NCBI RefSeq assembly: GCF_964656455.1
Contig: NC_135712.1
Span: forward strand, 70,933,239 to 70,997,238
Source of the DNA: Halichoerus grypus
Taxonomy: Eukaryota; Chordata; Mammalia; Carnivora; Phocidae
Reading direction: 5' to 3'
DNA: 64,000 nt
In this document: positions 42,960-53,513 of the stretch, in pieces
Layout: the number at the start of each line of letters is the position of its first letter
Position numbering within the stretch: position 1 is the stretch's first letter
The notes under the pieces: generated by a model
What the model saw: only the letters and a program-made list of their open reading frames with translations
What the model was told of the DNA's origin: nothing
The model's database searches: none
Made by a program: the position numbers and the translations under genes

Positions 42960-43555
42960 GCTCTCAGGGTCCCAGGTGCTCCTAGCCTCTGGGCACACCC
43001 ACTTATCTGTCCCTGAATGTCAGGTACCTGTTGTCTGGGGTCTGATTACCCCAGCTCACAGGCTGTTCTAGGGCTCTCTCCCCTCAACTATCGGCCCTCT
43101 CCTTGTTCTAGAAAGATCCTCAATATGTGCCGTTGAAGAGGGAAAAGCTCAGATTCAGAAGGAAGAAGTCAGAATCCCCTGAACTGCAAGGAGGCTGAAA
43201 GGCCCGCAAATTCATTCATCAGCCTCTCTGCAAGTACATACTGCACAAAGTGGGGCTACAGGGATGAGCCCGGGTAGATGTGGTCCTGGCTGGGGAGGAG
43301 CTGGGAGGGTGGGAGTGGGGGTGCCTCTCCTTGGGCCTACGCTGGGGAAGTGACTTCACCCTATGTTCACACATTTAGTCAGTGACAGAGCTGGAACTAG
43401 AACTGGGACCCCTGGCAGCTTGGCTCATTCCATCATGTTTTGAAAGATGGGAAGAAGACCAAAAAGAGGGAGGAGGAAGAAGCAGAAAAGGACAGAGAGG
43501 GACGTGAAAGGAGAGAGAATGAAGAAGGTGCGGGAGAAAAGGGTGGGTTGTCTAT
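42960..43555. other. Upstream of MELTF, nothing firm
   Basis: Contains a purine-rich tract near 43.44-43.54 kb and a faint L2-like stretch at 43.21-43.31 kb. No gene. Confidence 0.4.
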
Positions 43556-43559
43556 TTTT

Positions 43560-43725
43560 CTAGGCCTTGGGGTCTCAGAGTGTGTCCCCGGACCCCACAG
43601 CATGGGAACGTGTTAGATATGCACATTCTCAGGCCCACCTCTGACCCGCTAAATCAAAGCTCTGGAGGTAGGGCCAGCAATGTATGCTTCTGCTTCTGGT
43701 GCCCAGTGCAGTCTGAGAAGCACCC
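43560..43725 (-). mobile_element. MER5A-type DNA transposon
   Basis: ggggtctcagagtgtgtccc to gcagtctgagaagcac, with gttagatatgcacattctca inside. Confidence 0.8.
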
Positions 43726-44039
43726 TTCTAGGTAGACCAGAAGTGCAGCTCTCCATGTGTGCTGGGGATGTGGGGAGTGGATTGCCGAAATCCTGACTTC
43801 TCTGCTTCCCTTTGTGCCCTTATTTTTTGTCCTCGCCCTCTCACGAGTACCCGGGAATGAGAGCCTCCCTGCCTTGGGTAGAGGACACATGTAATAAAAA
43901 CACTGAGTGCGAGAGAAGGTGTCCCTGCGTCTGAATCTGTCAGTTCTCTAGCCTGCTCTGCTCTGTGGGGAAGGGAGGCCCGGCTCCTTGGAACAGGCCA
44001 GGACGCTGCTGCTTATCACACCCTGAGATGATCCGTGGC

Positions 44040-44185
44040 AATTCCACGGGCTGGACTTCAGGAGACCCGAGCTCTATTCTTTCGTTATCACTGGCCCACT
44101 GTGTGGCCTTGGGCAGGTTCGTTCTCCTTTCTCTGGGTTTCAGTTTATCCATATGTAAAAGGTAGGTCATGATGGCTCTGAAGTC
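44040..44185 (+). mobile_element. MIR
   Basis: MIR core: ctgtgtggccttgggcaggt, ctgggtttcagtttatccat. Confidence 0.85.
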
Positions 44186-44189
44186 TGCT

Positions 44190-46457
44190 CTGGAGAATCG
44201 GAGGGGGACATGTGTGGAAGCTGTTTTTCCATTCTGAGCTGGATCCATCAGGAGGGGGCACCTCTTTCTGATTCACACAAACAGACTAGCAGGTGGCCCT
44301 GGCAGAGGGGCTATGGCCTGTCCTAAGAGGATGAAATAAATAGAAGCATCCTTAGTAAGTCTCACCGTCCTGACCACGAGGATGAAAAGGCTCATTTTGT
44401 CACACTCCAGGAGCAACCAGAAGGTCCTGGCAAGATTTGTGTTCATGAAGTTATTTCTCTAGCAGAACTCCAGGTGACACTGATAAGGTGTCAGACAGCT
44501 ACAACCTAAGAGCTTGGGTGAGCAATTTCGCAACTGAGGTCCTTTCCCTATCTCTGGGGAGTCATTCCCCTACTGTGACTCTTCGGTGAACTTGCTGTCT
44601 CTGGGCTCCAGAGGCTTCCATGTCTGACTCATTTGCTTGGCCTTAGCATGGACATAGCTTTGGCCATAGTCATTACACACATAGAGATCTATATGTAATG
44701 GGGAACTCTTGATTTGGCTTGAGCCTGGATCCTGCCATTTCTGAGGTATGGACATCCCTGGGTGTATCAGAGGCAATAAGAGAATGACGACCAGTAATTT
44801 AACCTAGAAACAGTCGTATAGAGGAGCAGAAGCACTGAGGATAGTTTGGTCCCTATTCTGGACTCATACTGAGGAGAGGAAGAGTGCCTTTGAGCTTCCT
44901 TCTAGAAACAAGAACTAGTTTCACTAAGACTTCTATGAGATGTTGGGACCTAAACAACACTGTTCTGGGACCATTCCCCCCCAGCCCCCGACTCTATTCC
45001 ATTATATGAAATACAAAGAGCTCTTCTCCACTCTGCCCAAGACACAGCTCTGGCTCCCCAAGGATTCAGGGTGCCCCCCCCCCCCAACATGGAGATTGCT
45101 TGCCAGGGAACTGAGGAACAGTAGCAGATGCTATGGGATGGAACACATTAAAGATAGTCTCTGGGGACTCAGAAGGAAGAGGGGGCTTTGATGCAGGGGG
45201 GTGGAGAACCTGTGTTGACAGTTGGGGGCTAATGAGCCAGCAAAATATGGATGCACAATTCTTTTACCCAAAATCTTAGAAAAATTCATATTTTTTCATC
45301 TCAACAAACCATGGTTTATATTTTTCTATTTTTATGAGCTGTGATGTCTTTGACTAATTAAGAACAAGCCCAAATAATTTTTATTTGGGGAACACTTGGA
45401 AGGACTGGTATGCACAGAGAATATTAGCGGTGGTGAACACTATACCAGGGACAAGAAAGGACTATATAATTAAATAAAAAATTTGGCTGATTTAGAGATC
45501 TGTAGTCAGACTGTTTTATCTACTCCCATCCACTCTTCCCTCCCAACTGTACCGATTTGCAAATGAAGTGGCCGCTAACACTTTACACAATGATGTTTTC
45601 AGGTCCTGAAAAACCAAGGCAGTGAAGACTGCTGTTGTACAAGAGGCCCGCAGGCTGTGCACTCCGATCGCCTGCCATGGGTACCTCACTGGGGCAGACG
45701 AACACAAGGAGAAGGCCACCCAATCTGAGACAAACCACATACCTAAAGAGGTAAAAGCAGAACAGGGAGAACATGCTCAGTGTTAAGTGGATACTCAGTA
45801 CGTACTGCCGGCGTTCAGTTTCCATGGGCTGTAACTAGGGAGTCTTCTGCAGGAGGAGGGATTTAGGGTGGGCCTTGAAGAAAGGTAGGGCTTTGCATGA
45901 CCAACAGCCACGACAAGAACTGCTGAGGTATGGCTGGCGAGGTAGGTGGCAGGGGATGACTGACTGAACTCATACTATGTTCCAGAACTATACTAGACAG
46001 GGTAAGTTAATTGGTTTGGATTTAGGATCCATGAAGGTCACTGAAGAGAAACACAATCCAAGTTGCATTTTAAGAAAAGTCATCTGGTGATGGCTGGGTC
46101 AGCAAGGGGGCAAATTAGAGGCTGAGAGATGAATTAAGATGCCACCTCAGTAATCAAGGCTTGGGGTTGAGGGCGGGTTAAGGATTAGAGTGGTGACAGT
46201 GGAAATAATAGCAAGAAAAATATGACATTAAGGAATAATCAACAGTATTTGGTGACTGAGTATTTGGGGAAGAGAGATGTCAAGAAGCATTAAGGTTAAA
46301 ATATGGGTGATGGAGAGAATATTCTATTAAGTACAATCATTATTAGCTACTGGTAGAAAAATAGTTAAAAGGTTAGTAAAGTTTTTTCCTAGTAAGAGTA
46401 AGTAAGGAACGTCAGATAAACTAGATCCAAAGCAAGCACTGAACTTTCAGAGAGAAA
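44190..46457. other. MELTF-DLG1 intergenic, mostly unassigned
   Basis: Holds a 14-base C run near 45.07 kb. 45.84-46.35 kb has purine-rich text that may be an old repeat. No exon or gene recognised. Confidence 0.4.
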
Positions 46458-46475
46458 GAAAGGGATCTATTATTA

Positions 46476-46665
46476 TTATTTTTTAGATTTTATTTATTTG
46501 AGAGAGAGAGACAGCGAGAGCAGGAACACAAGCTGGGGAGTGGGAGAGGGAGAAGTAGGCTTCCCGCCAAGCAGGGAGCCTGATGTGGGGCTCGATCCCA
46601 GGACCCTGGGATCATGACCTGAGTGGAAGGCAGACGCTTAACTGCCTGAGCCACCCAGGCGCCCC
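46476..46665 (-). mobile_element. CanSINE with perfect 18-base duplication
   Basis: Reverse copy. gaaagggatctattatta lies at 46458-46475 and 46666-46683. Confidence 0.95.
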
Positions 46666-46683
46666 GAAAGGGATCTATTATTA

Positions 46684-47925
46684 AGACATATCTTTTCTAG
46701 TCTTAAATACCACTAGGGAAGTAGATATTTTTGATCAAATGACTGTCACAAGATTTAGAAAATCTTTTCGTAGAAATTCATAGTGTGAAACATATGGGAC
46801 TTTCATCTTGTCTTTAGCCCTCCCATCTGTGAGGTGAATGAACCTGATTTTAGACATCCTAAAGAAAGATTACATCACTTGTTCTAATCTTTTCTTCCAT
46901 CAGAGAATTCACTATGTCTTGTTTCACATGCTAATTGTTTTGTGCACAGACTTTTACACAGTTTAAAAAAAATCATTCTACTGTAGGTAAGAATTGTCCA
47001 AATGATATTGGTCATTAACAGTTGATTTGCAGAAACAGGGATGAATATATGCTCAATTTGAATAGTTTATTCCTATTTTGGGTAACATCAGTAGTTCCTA
47101 AGGTTTAGTTTAGCGCCAATTAAGAGGAATGACCTAATGTTGTTATTGTTGTCGTTTTCGAAAACACACAAGAGAAATCAAGTCATATTACGATCTGAAT
47201 GGAAAACACGGACAAGGCCCGTTGTGCTAGCTGCATGCCATCAGTGAAGGGGATGGGCAGCTCTGGTTCAAGGATTCCTTAAATATACTGCTTTGGAATT
47301 AGATTTCTGTTAATCATAGAACATAAGTAATTTTTAAGATACGGAGAAGTTACCAGCTAAAGGAAATTGGTAGTCATTAATTTAAAAAAACAAGCTACAA
47401 TCCTTTGGTGTTCAACAAACTAGATTTTCTTGAAAGATTAGGACTGTCTTCATGGACTGTTTTCTAAATCGTAAGGCTATTAATCTCACCTTTAACAAAT
47501 GTTCTCATTGGTTGCTCAGACTATTTTCTTCTCATTTACTACTATCCTAACTAGACTACATTTATTTCCCTTCAGACACTAGCAATGAGAATCTGGTATG
47601 GGTCACTGGCACATCCAGCTTTTGGACCATCTGAGTATTATTCCTGGGAATTTGAAATTCTAAAAATTTGAAATTGCTTACTCTCGTACTCTCCTACTTT
47701 AGACATAATTTTGTTCTGTAAACAGGCTCTTGGGATATATTATTCTGCATTTAAAGTTTGTTTTAGGATAATAAGCTCCTGTACAGCCGCCTAAATGTGT
47801 GGATGCTCGCAGTAGACAGGGAGGTAGAGTGGGGGAGGGCCTGTCACAGCTGTCAGATCAGAAACCCATTTCTGGTTCTGATCCTTGCTGCTGCAGACCT
47901 AAAGTTGCAAAGAAGCACAAAAATG
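46684..47925. other. Intergenic, nothing recognised
   Basis: AT-rich and unique-looking. No exon or repeat that I can name. Confidence 0.45.
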
Positions 47926-47929
47926 TAGA

Positions 47930-48710
47930 GGAAAAGACTAAAAACAATCCAAAAGTCCTTCAGTGAAGGGATAAATGAATTATACATCCATAAAATGGAC
48001 TACTACTTAGCAATGAAAATAACAAACTTGATTCCTGCAGCAACATGGCTGAACCTCAGATGCATTTTGCTAAGTCCAAGAAGCCACACCCAAAATTATT
48101 TATAGGGTATGGTTCCATTTATAGGACATTCTGGGAAAGGCAAAACTATAGGCACTGAGAAATTATCAGTGGTTATCAGAGGTTGGGGGTAGGAGGAGGT
48201 ACGGACTAGAAGTTTTGGGGGTGATTACGTGCTATATATACATGGGTCAAAACTCACAGAATTGAACAGCATAGAGAATTTTACTGTACATAAATTAAAA
48301 AGATATAAAAGAAAATTAGGGGGGCGCCTGTATTGCTCAGTCGGTTAAACATCTGACTCTTGATTTTGGCTCCGGTCACGATCTCAGGGATGTGAGATTG
48401 AGCCCTGCGTGGGGCTCCACATTCATCAGGGAGCCTGCTTCTCTCCCTCACCCTGCTCTCACTAAAATAAATAAATCTTGAAAAAAAAAAAAAAAAAGGA
48501 TAGTGGCTTCCCTTGGAGTAGGAGTAATGACTGGGAGGGAGATGAGGCGGGGTACCTGGGGAGCTGGTTACGTTCTGTTTGAGCTTCATGCTGATTGTTA
48601 CATGGGTGTTGGTTTATAAAAATTCATTGGGGTATATGTACACTTATGATATTCATACATTTTACATATGTATGTTATACTTCAATAACAAGTAAACAAC
48701 AACAAGGGAC
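47930..48710 (+). mobile_element. LINE-1 3' ends, split by a SINE
   Basis: aaagtccttcagtgaaggga, then ggtcaaaactcacagaattg typify LINE-1 3' UTRs. After the SINE another 3' end runs to tatgttatacttcaataaca. Confidence 0.75.
48319..48497 (+). mobile_element. CanSINE inside LINE-1
   Basis: Forward copy with ggggcgcctgtattgctcag head and a long A-tail (48481-48497). Confidence 0.92.
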
Positions 48711-48714
48711 AGTG

Positions 48715-49420
48715 GGAGTGAATTCTAGCCTTCACTGTCTTTTAGGCTCCTTCCTCTCATCTTCCCCCCCCATCTGTATACTCTACTATGCTAGAAAAAT
48801 TGTAGTGTGAAACTCTCCCTGGTCAGGTTTGGTACCTGTTCCTAAAAGCTTCAAACAACATCAGTTTACCTGACCATCAATTCTGTTCACTATGCTGTTT
48901 GGCAGACCAGGATTTGTTTTGCCAACTCTCAGGTAACCATATTTGGGCATGGAATGAAGAAAGAGCTGGTAGTGGAAAGTCACTGAGAAAGTAATCACGG
49001 ATAAGCAGTGACTATTCTAAGTCACACTGAATAAAAGAAAATGTATCTTACCTGGGTGATTTAAGTAATCTTTTTCAGGCCTGTTTCTAGACTCTTGACA
49101 AAGAGAGAACTGCTAGGGACTGTTGTGTTTAGCACTGCGCAGATGTGAGGATGGCTTATGAAATCTTGATGTCTTCCAGTTCCATGTTGAAGACTGAGGT
49201 AGAGTAGGCAAAAGTCCCATCTCTGACAGAGTAGGGATGCTTAGAAGAGATGAGTAAACATGATTATAGGGACTGAAATGTAAATAATTTCTTCACTCAA
49301 AGTCCATCAAAGAAAATTTCTCTATAGTTGATAAAGAATGGTGGACCATATTATTCTGTCTTCTGCTACCAATCATAAACATACTCCGGAGCAAAGTTGT
49401 AAGAGTCAAGTATCAGATGC
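48715..49420. other. Intergenic, nothing recognised
   Basis: No exon or named repeat seen. Confidence 0.4.
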
Positions 49421-49429
49421 TGTGATCAG

Positions 49430-49637
49430 TGTTTTGTACACATTATTTAATCCTTAAAATAATCCTGCAAGAAAGTCACTCAAATCCCATTTAAAATGAA
49501 GGCTCAAGGTAATCTGTACAAAGTGAGTTGCAACAATTCCAGGCTTCTGATTCCAAAGGAAAAGGGAATTAACTTTTAAAATGTATTATGTGCTAAGCTC
49601 CTTTATTTTAGTCTTAAAATATCTCCATTTAATTTGT

Positions 49638-49696
<59 letters not shown>

Positions 49697-49985
49697 CATG
49701 AGCAGGGAGAGGGGAAGAGGGAGAGAAGCAGACTCCCCACTGAGCGCAAAGCCTGATGCGGGTTCAACCCCACAACCCCAAGATCATAACCCTGACCCGA
49801 ACTGAAACCAAGACTTGGGACACTTAACTGACTGAGCCCCCAGATATCTCCATTTTAGAGATAAGTAAACAGAAAGAGGGATGGCATGGCTTGTCCAAGG
49901 TTAGTTACATAACCAATAAGTGGTGGAGCTGGTATTTAAGCCCTCTGATTTCAGAGCCTACATTCTTCACATTATAGTACTCCAC
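49430..49985 (-). mobile_element. MIR sequence, reverse, split by a SINE
   Basis: Left part has ttttgtacacattatttaat and aataatcctgcaagaaagtc. The right part (49845-49985) has ccattttagagataagtaaa and tggtggagctggtatttaag. It may be two MIR copies. Confidence 0.65.
49635..49843 (-). mobile_element. CanSINE whose tail is a (TG)n(AG)n microsatellite
   Basis: The body and head are recognisable, but the poly-T/TTTATT tail is replaced by about 13 TG and 16 AG units. atatctccatttt-like repeats flank the whole unit. Confidence 0.9.
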
Positions 49986-50254
49986 TGCCAAAGCCAATGG
50001 GAGCTATACTGTGCAATTCTGGAGGAAGATAAATGGAATCTTTGACATTGGACTAAAACACCAGATAATCTAAACTTAGGTCAGAAAAGTGACATTTGTT
50101 GTTTTTCCCTGATATCTTTCATATTCAAGCACCTCAATAAAATCTCTTAAGTTTACAGGTACTTACTTTCTTTTAATCAGTAATTCAAAGCTTGAGGGAC
50201 TGAATAACCCACTAAATTCAGCTTACACCATGGGAAGAAAAGGAACTGGATGGT

Positions 50255-50405
50255 AGAAAAACCACTGTCCTAGGAACCAGGAATCAAAGGTTCTAATCCT
50301 GGCTCTGTTCCTGATTTGCAGTGTAACTTTGGTTAAGGCATGGGGATCTCTGGACTTGTTTTACCACATGTAAATTAAGAGTATTCAAGACAGAATTTTG
50401 GAAAG
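50255..50405 (+). mobile_element. MIR
   Basis: aggttctaatcctggctctg, gcagtgtaactttggttaag. Confidence 0.75.
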
Positions 50406-50999
50406 TAAACTGTTTACTCTAATACTTTAGAAAACAAATTTTTTCTCATGAGTAAAGCCCCCAAATTGCCATCTTGGAATTTAAATACTATGTAGTGGGT
50501 TACCAGGTGTTTGTGACAGTCTGTCTGTTCTGCAAGCTTGCTTCCATCATTTTTGAAGAGCCCTGGGAAGATGTGGAATAGAAAAGCAACCAGAAACGTG
50601 TAGTCACATTTAAGAGGCATTTTAGTTTTTACCAACTTAAAAAATATTAAGAATATTAAAATATGAGTATCTCATAAAAGATTTGAAATATTATTCTCTC
50701 TGTATCAGACTAATGGATTTTCCTAATAAACACTGTTCCATTTTTGGTTCTTTTTCTTTCCCCCCGCCTTCCCATTTTTGGTTCCAAAGAAGTTTTTTGT
50801 CACTGTGATGGTGCTAGGCTGATTTGTTTCCCAGAAACATGTTTTTCAGCTGTGATAGTAAGTGACTTGTTCTGTGGGTCTGTCCTTACTTACTGTGTGA
50901 CTTGGGGCAAGGACTTTCATCTAAGTCTGTCTCTGTAAAGGGGCACTAACATAACATAATTTAAGTCATAGTGCCTTACATAGTAGGGGCTGAGAAAAA
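50406..50999. other. Intergenic, nothing recognised
   Basis: AT-rich, with no exon or named repeat. Confidence 0.4.
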
Positions 51000-51160
51000 C
51001 AAGGCAGCGTAATATACTAGAAAGAACATGGGGCAGAAAGACTTGGACACAAATACCAAGCACTGCCGCTTACTAGCTAAGTCATCTTGGGCAAATGATT
51101 TCATTTAAGCCTTACAGTGAGGCTAATAATTCTTCAATTCTTATTTTTTAAAATTAAATG
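51000..51160 (+). mobile_element. MIR
   Basis: aagcactgccgcttactagc, atcttgggcaaatgatttca, the MIR core. Confidence 0.8.
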
Positions 51161-51684
51161 ATAATATACTAAAGTGGCTGTTACACAGAAGTACTAAGCA
51201 ATTAGTACTTTTATTAATAATTCTATACAATCTAGAAAGCTGCACAAAAGTTAGTATTTTCTTACAAAAACATCACTTAACAAGGACATCCAAAAGCAAT
51301 GTAATACACATTGTAACAGATAAATGGCATCATTTTTATAATCTCTTGCTATTTTAGAACATGTGACCAGTAAATACTTCAAAATGACTTATACTGGGGT
51401 CTTGCTGTAGAGTGATTTCTGGGACTCTTGAGATTATTTTACAATAATTTTCTTCTAGTTGTTTTATGTTTGGTAACAACCTACTATAATTATTGTTATA
51501 GCCATAGTATATATTTCAATGTGTTAACATACTCAATTCCAAAACCTACAGAAGAAAATTTGATTAGGTTCCCTAATGGCCCATGAATCCAATTTATAAA
51601 TTACATGATGCTCCAAGTTGTTTCAAGAAAATATTTGCTTGTAAACAATATTTTCTTTCAGAATTCAAGACACATTTAACATAT
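51161..51684. other. Downstream of DLG1, nothing recognised
   Basis: AT-rich sequence between the last MIR and the DLG1 poly(A) site. Confidence 0.45.
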
Positions 51685-51700
51685 GGATTTTACAACAAAG

Positions 51701-51706
51701 TTTATT
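51701..51706 (-). promoter_or_regulatory. DLG1: DLG1 distal poly(A) signal AATAAA
   Basis: Canonical AATAAA on the minus strand followed by a TTTGTTGT/GTGTCTT T/G-rich stretch, as expected for a cleavage region near 51680-51690. Confidence 0.6.
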
Positions 51707-52325
51707 AGCTGTTCTCCTCTTTCTCATAAATGGAATGGATAATGTTGATAATCCTTTACAAACCAGTACTCATTTAAGAAACTGTAATGAGGAGGCTGTG
51801 AAAAACACATATTTAATAAACAACTCCAAAAAAGCAAAGGGAAGCCAAACAATATTATTAAAAGACCAGAAAAGTTGATTTCTGAAATCATATCTACCTT
51901 TCACTAAAATTTCTTAAAATTGCTCACCATGAAGATCTGTGCAACTCTAGTGCACAGCAGCTACGAGAGGTGAAAAGTGTGCAGTCTGAGGGGAAAACAC
52001 ACACGAGGCTTTTGCTTATTTGCCTATTAGTGAAAGGAGAACTGGAAGGAGAGGCAGAAGACCAAATCCAAACCCAATGACAAGAACAACAGGAACAAAA
52101 AACCCCAAAACAGAACCAGGAACCATTTGAAAACTTTTGTAGAGAAGAGGAGAACACGCCTATACTTCTGTATGTAATCTAATTTCCCTAAAGGTTTCTT
52201 TCCACAACCACCATACCCCCTTTTTCAGTTCACATGATTAAGGAAGATAAAGTCTAATCAATTAATATTTAATTTAAAAACCAAACAAAAAGTTAAGAGT
52301 AGGTGGCAAAAGAAAAAATATATTT

Positions 52326-52440
52326 TAAATATATATATATGTTTGTGTGTGTGTGCAACTATGTAAAGAAAATAATTCCCATAGTTACAGAGTTTAGTTA
52401 AAGAAAGTTTTATATATATTTATATATATATATATATTTT
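52326..52440. repeat. TA/TG repeat tracts in DLG1 3' UTR
   Basis: atatatatatatgtttgtgt near 52.33 kb and a (TA)n run at 52411-52437. Confidence 0.85.
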
Positions 52441-52443
52441 ATT
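52438..52443 (-). promoter_or_regulatory. DLG1: Candidate proximal DLG1 poly(A) signal
   Basis: AATAAA immediately before a TA repeat. It could give a 3' UTR about 0.75 kb shorter, but the match may be chance in AT-rich DNA. Confidence 0.3.
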
Positions 52444-53406
52444 ATAACAAAATAGGCAGTTACTGTGGGTAAAATATTCATTAAAATCTGATCCCTAAGA
52501 ATACATTTAAAGTTTTAGACTATGAACTGGACTCCTTTTCCATTCATAATGATTACTCCATCACCACTGTAATGTCTGTTCTGTCTATATTTATGTCTAT
52601 GAAGTTTCCTCAACCTTATGTGTAAAAGGTGAGCTCCCCTAGCACCTAAACATGGCCTCAATTCAGAGAATGTGATGATTATTATGTATGAACTTTTTTA
52701 AGACACTATAAACAGTGCTGCACAAGTAGATTAAAAACATTTTTAACACTGCTATTCCTAGCAAATGTGTTGAGAAAAAAACCCTCAAACAATAAAAGAC
52801 ATGAAGAACTATTATGAAAAATGAATATCCCTTGTGAAATTATGAAAGTTAATGCAGACATTAATTTTGAAATTAAAAAACATATTTTCCTTATTTGTCT
52901 ATAATTAAATATTTGCTTTGATAACACAAGTCAATTGAGAAAAGGACTTGAGAGTTAATATATTGGCCAAACCATGCTATTAAAGTTAAGCGTGCACTGT
53001 TGCTCAAAGTTTACTAAATCACTGATTAACACTTTTCTTTCATTTATACTGAAATTTGAAAAGAATGTATATAAAGCTTTTCTGAAAATCTCTTAAAGTT
53101 ACTTTCCCTTAAACATTAAGGAATTTTGCCACAATTTCCCAGTCTCCCCAAATCCTTAATAGCTGGTCAGGCCATTCCATCTTCAGTTCTGAAAAATGGC
53201 CACAAACCAATAGTGACATAAAATAATACAGATGCTACAACTTGAAGGAGACCCTAGATGTCAAAACTAAGCACGACTGTAGACCATGATGAGTGGGATA
53301 TGACTCAACATGGAAGGTGTATTGTAGACAGACTCCAAAAGGAAAGGGCAAAGAAGTGTCAGAGAAAATGGATTGTGGAAAAGAGAAACAAGAGAAACAT
53401 CAGTCC

Positions 53407-53513
53407 TCATAACTTTTCTTTTGCTGGAACCCAGATGTAAGGACCAGACTGTTCTTCTATGATCTGCTTCACTTGGTTATAAATGTCTTCCAGCGTATCT
53501 CCCTGTATAATAG
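53407..53513 (-). CDS. DLG1: DLG1 terminal coding exon
   Basis: 107 coding nt after a TTACAG acceptor, encoding [20 protein letters not shown] through WVPAKEKL and TGA at 53407-53409. This is the diagnostic DLG1 C-terminus. Intron upstream is 53514-54625 and holds a LINE-1 3' end split by a CanSINE. Confidence 0.96.

Larger units (their letters stand above)
42010..42960. promoter_or_regulatory. MELTF: CpG island at MELTF promoter
   Basis: High GC content with frequent CpG spanning exon 1, the 5' UTR and the start of intron 1. A long plus-strand open frame here is a by-product of the base composition. Boundaries are estimated by eye. Confidence 0.7.
51685..53406 (-). other. DLG1: DLG1 3' untranslated region
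   Basis: About 1.7 kb of AT-rich sequence with no recognisable transposable element, between the stop codon and an AATAAA at 51701-51706. It includes TA-repeat tracts near 52.33 and 52.43 kb. The end point is inferred from the poly(A) signal. Confidence 0.65.
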
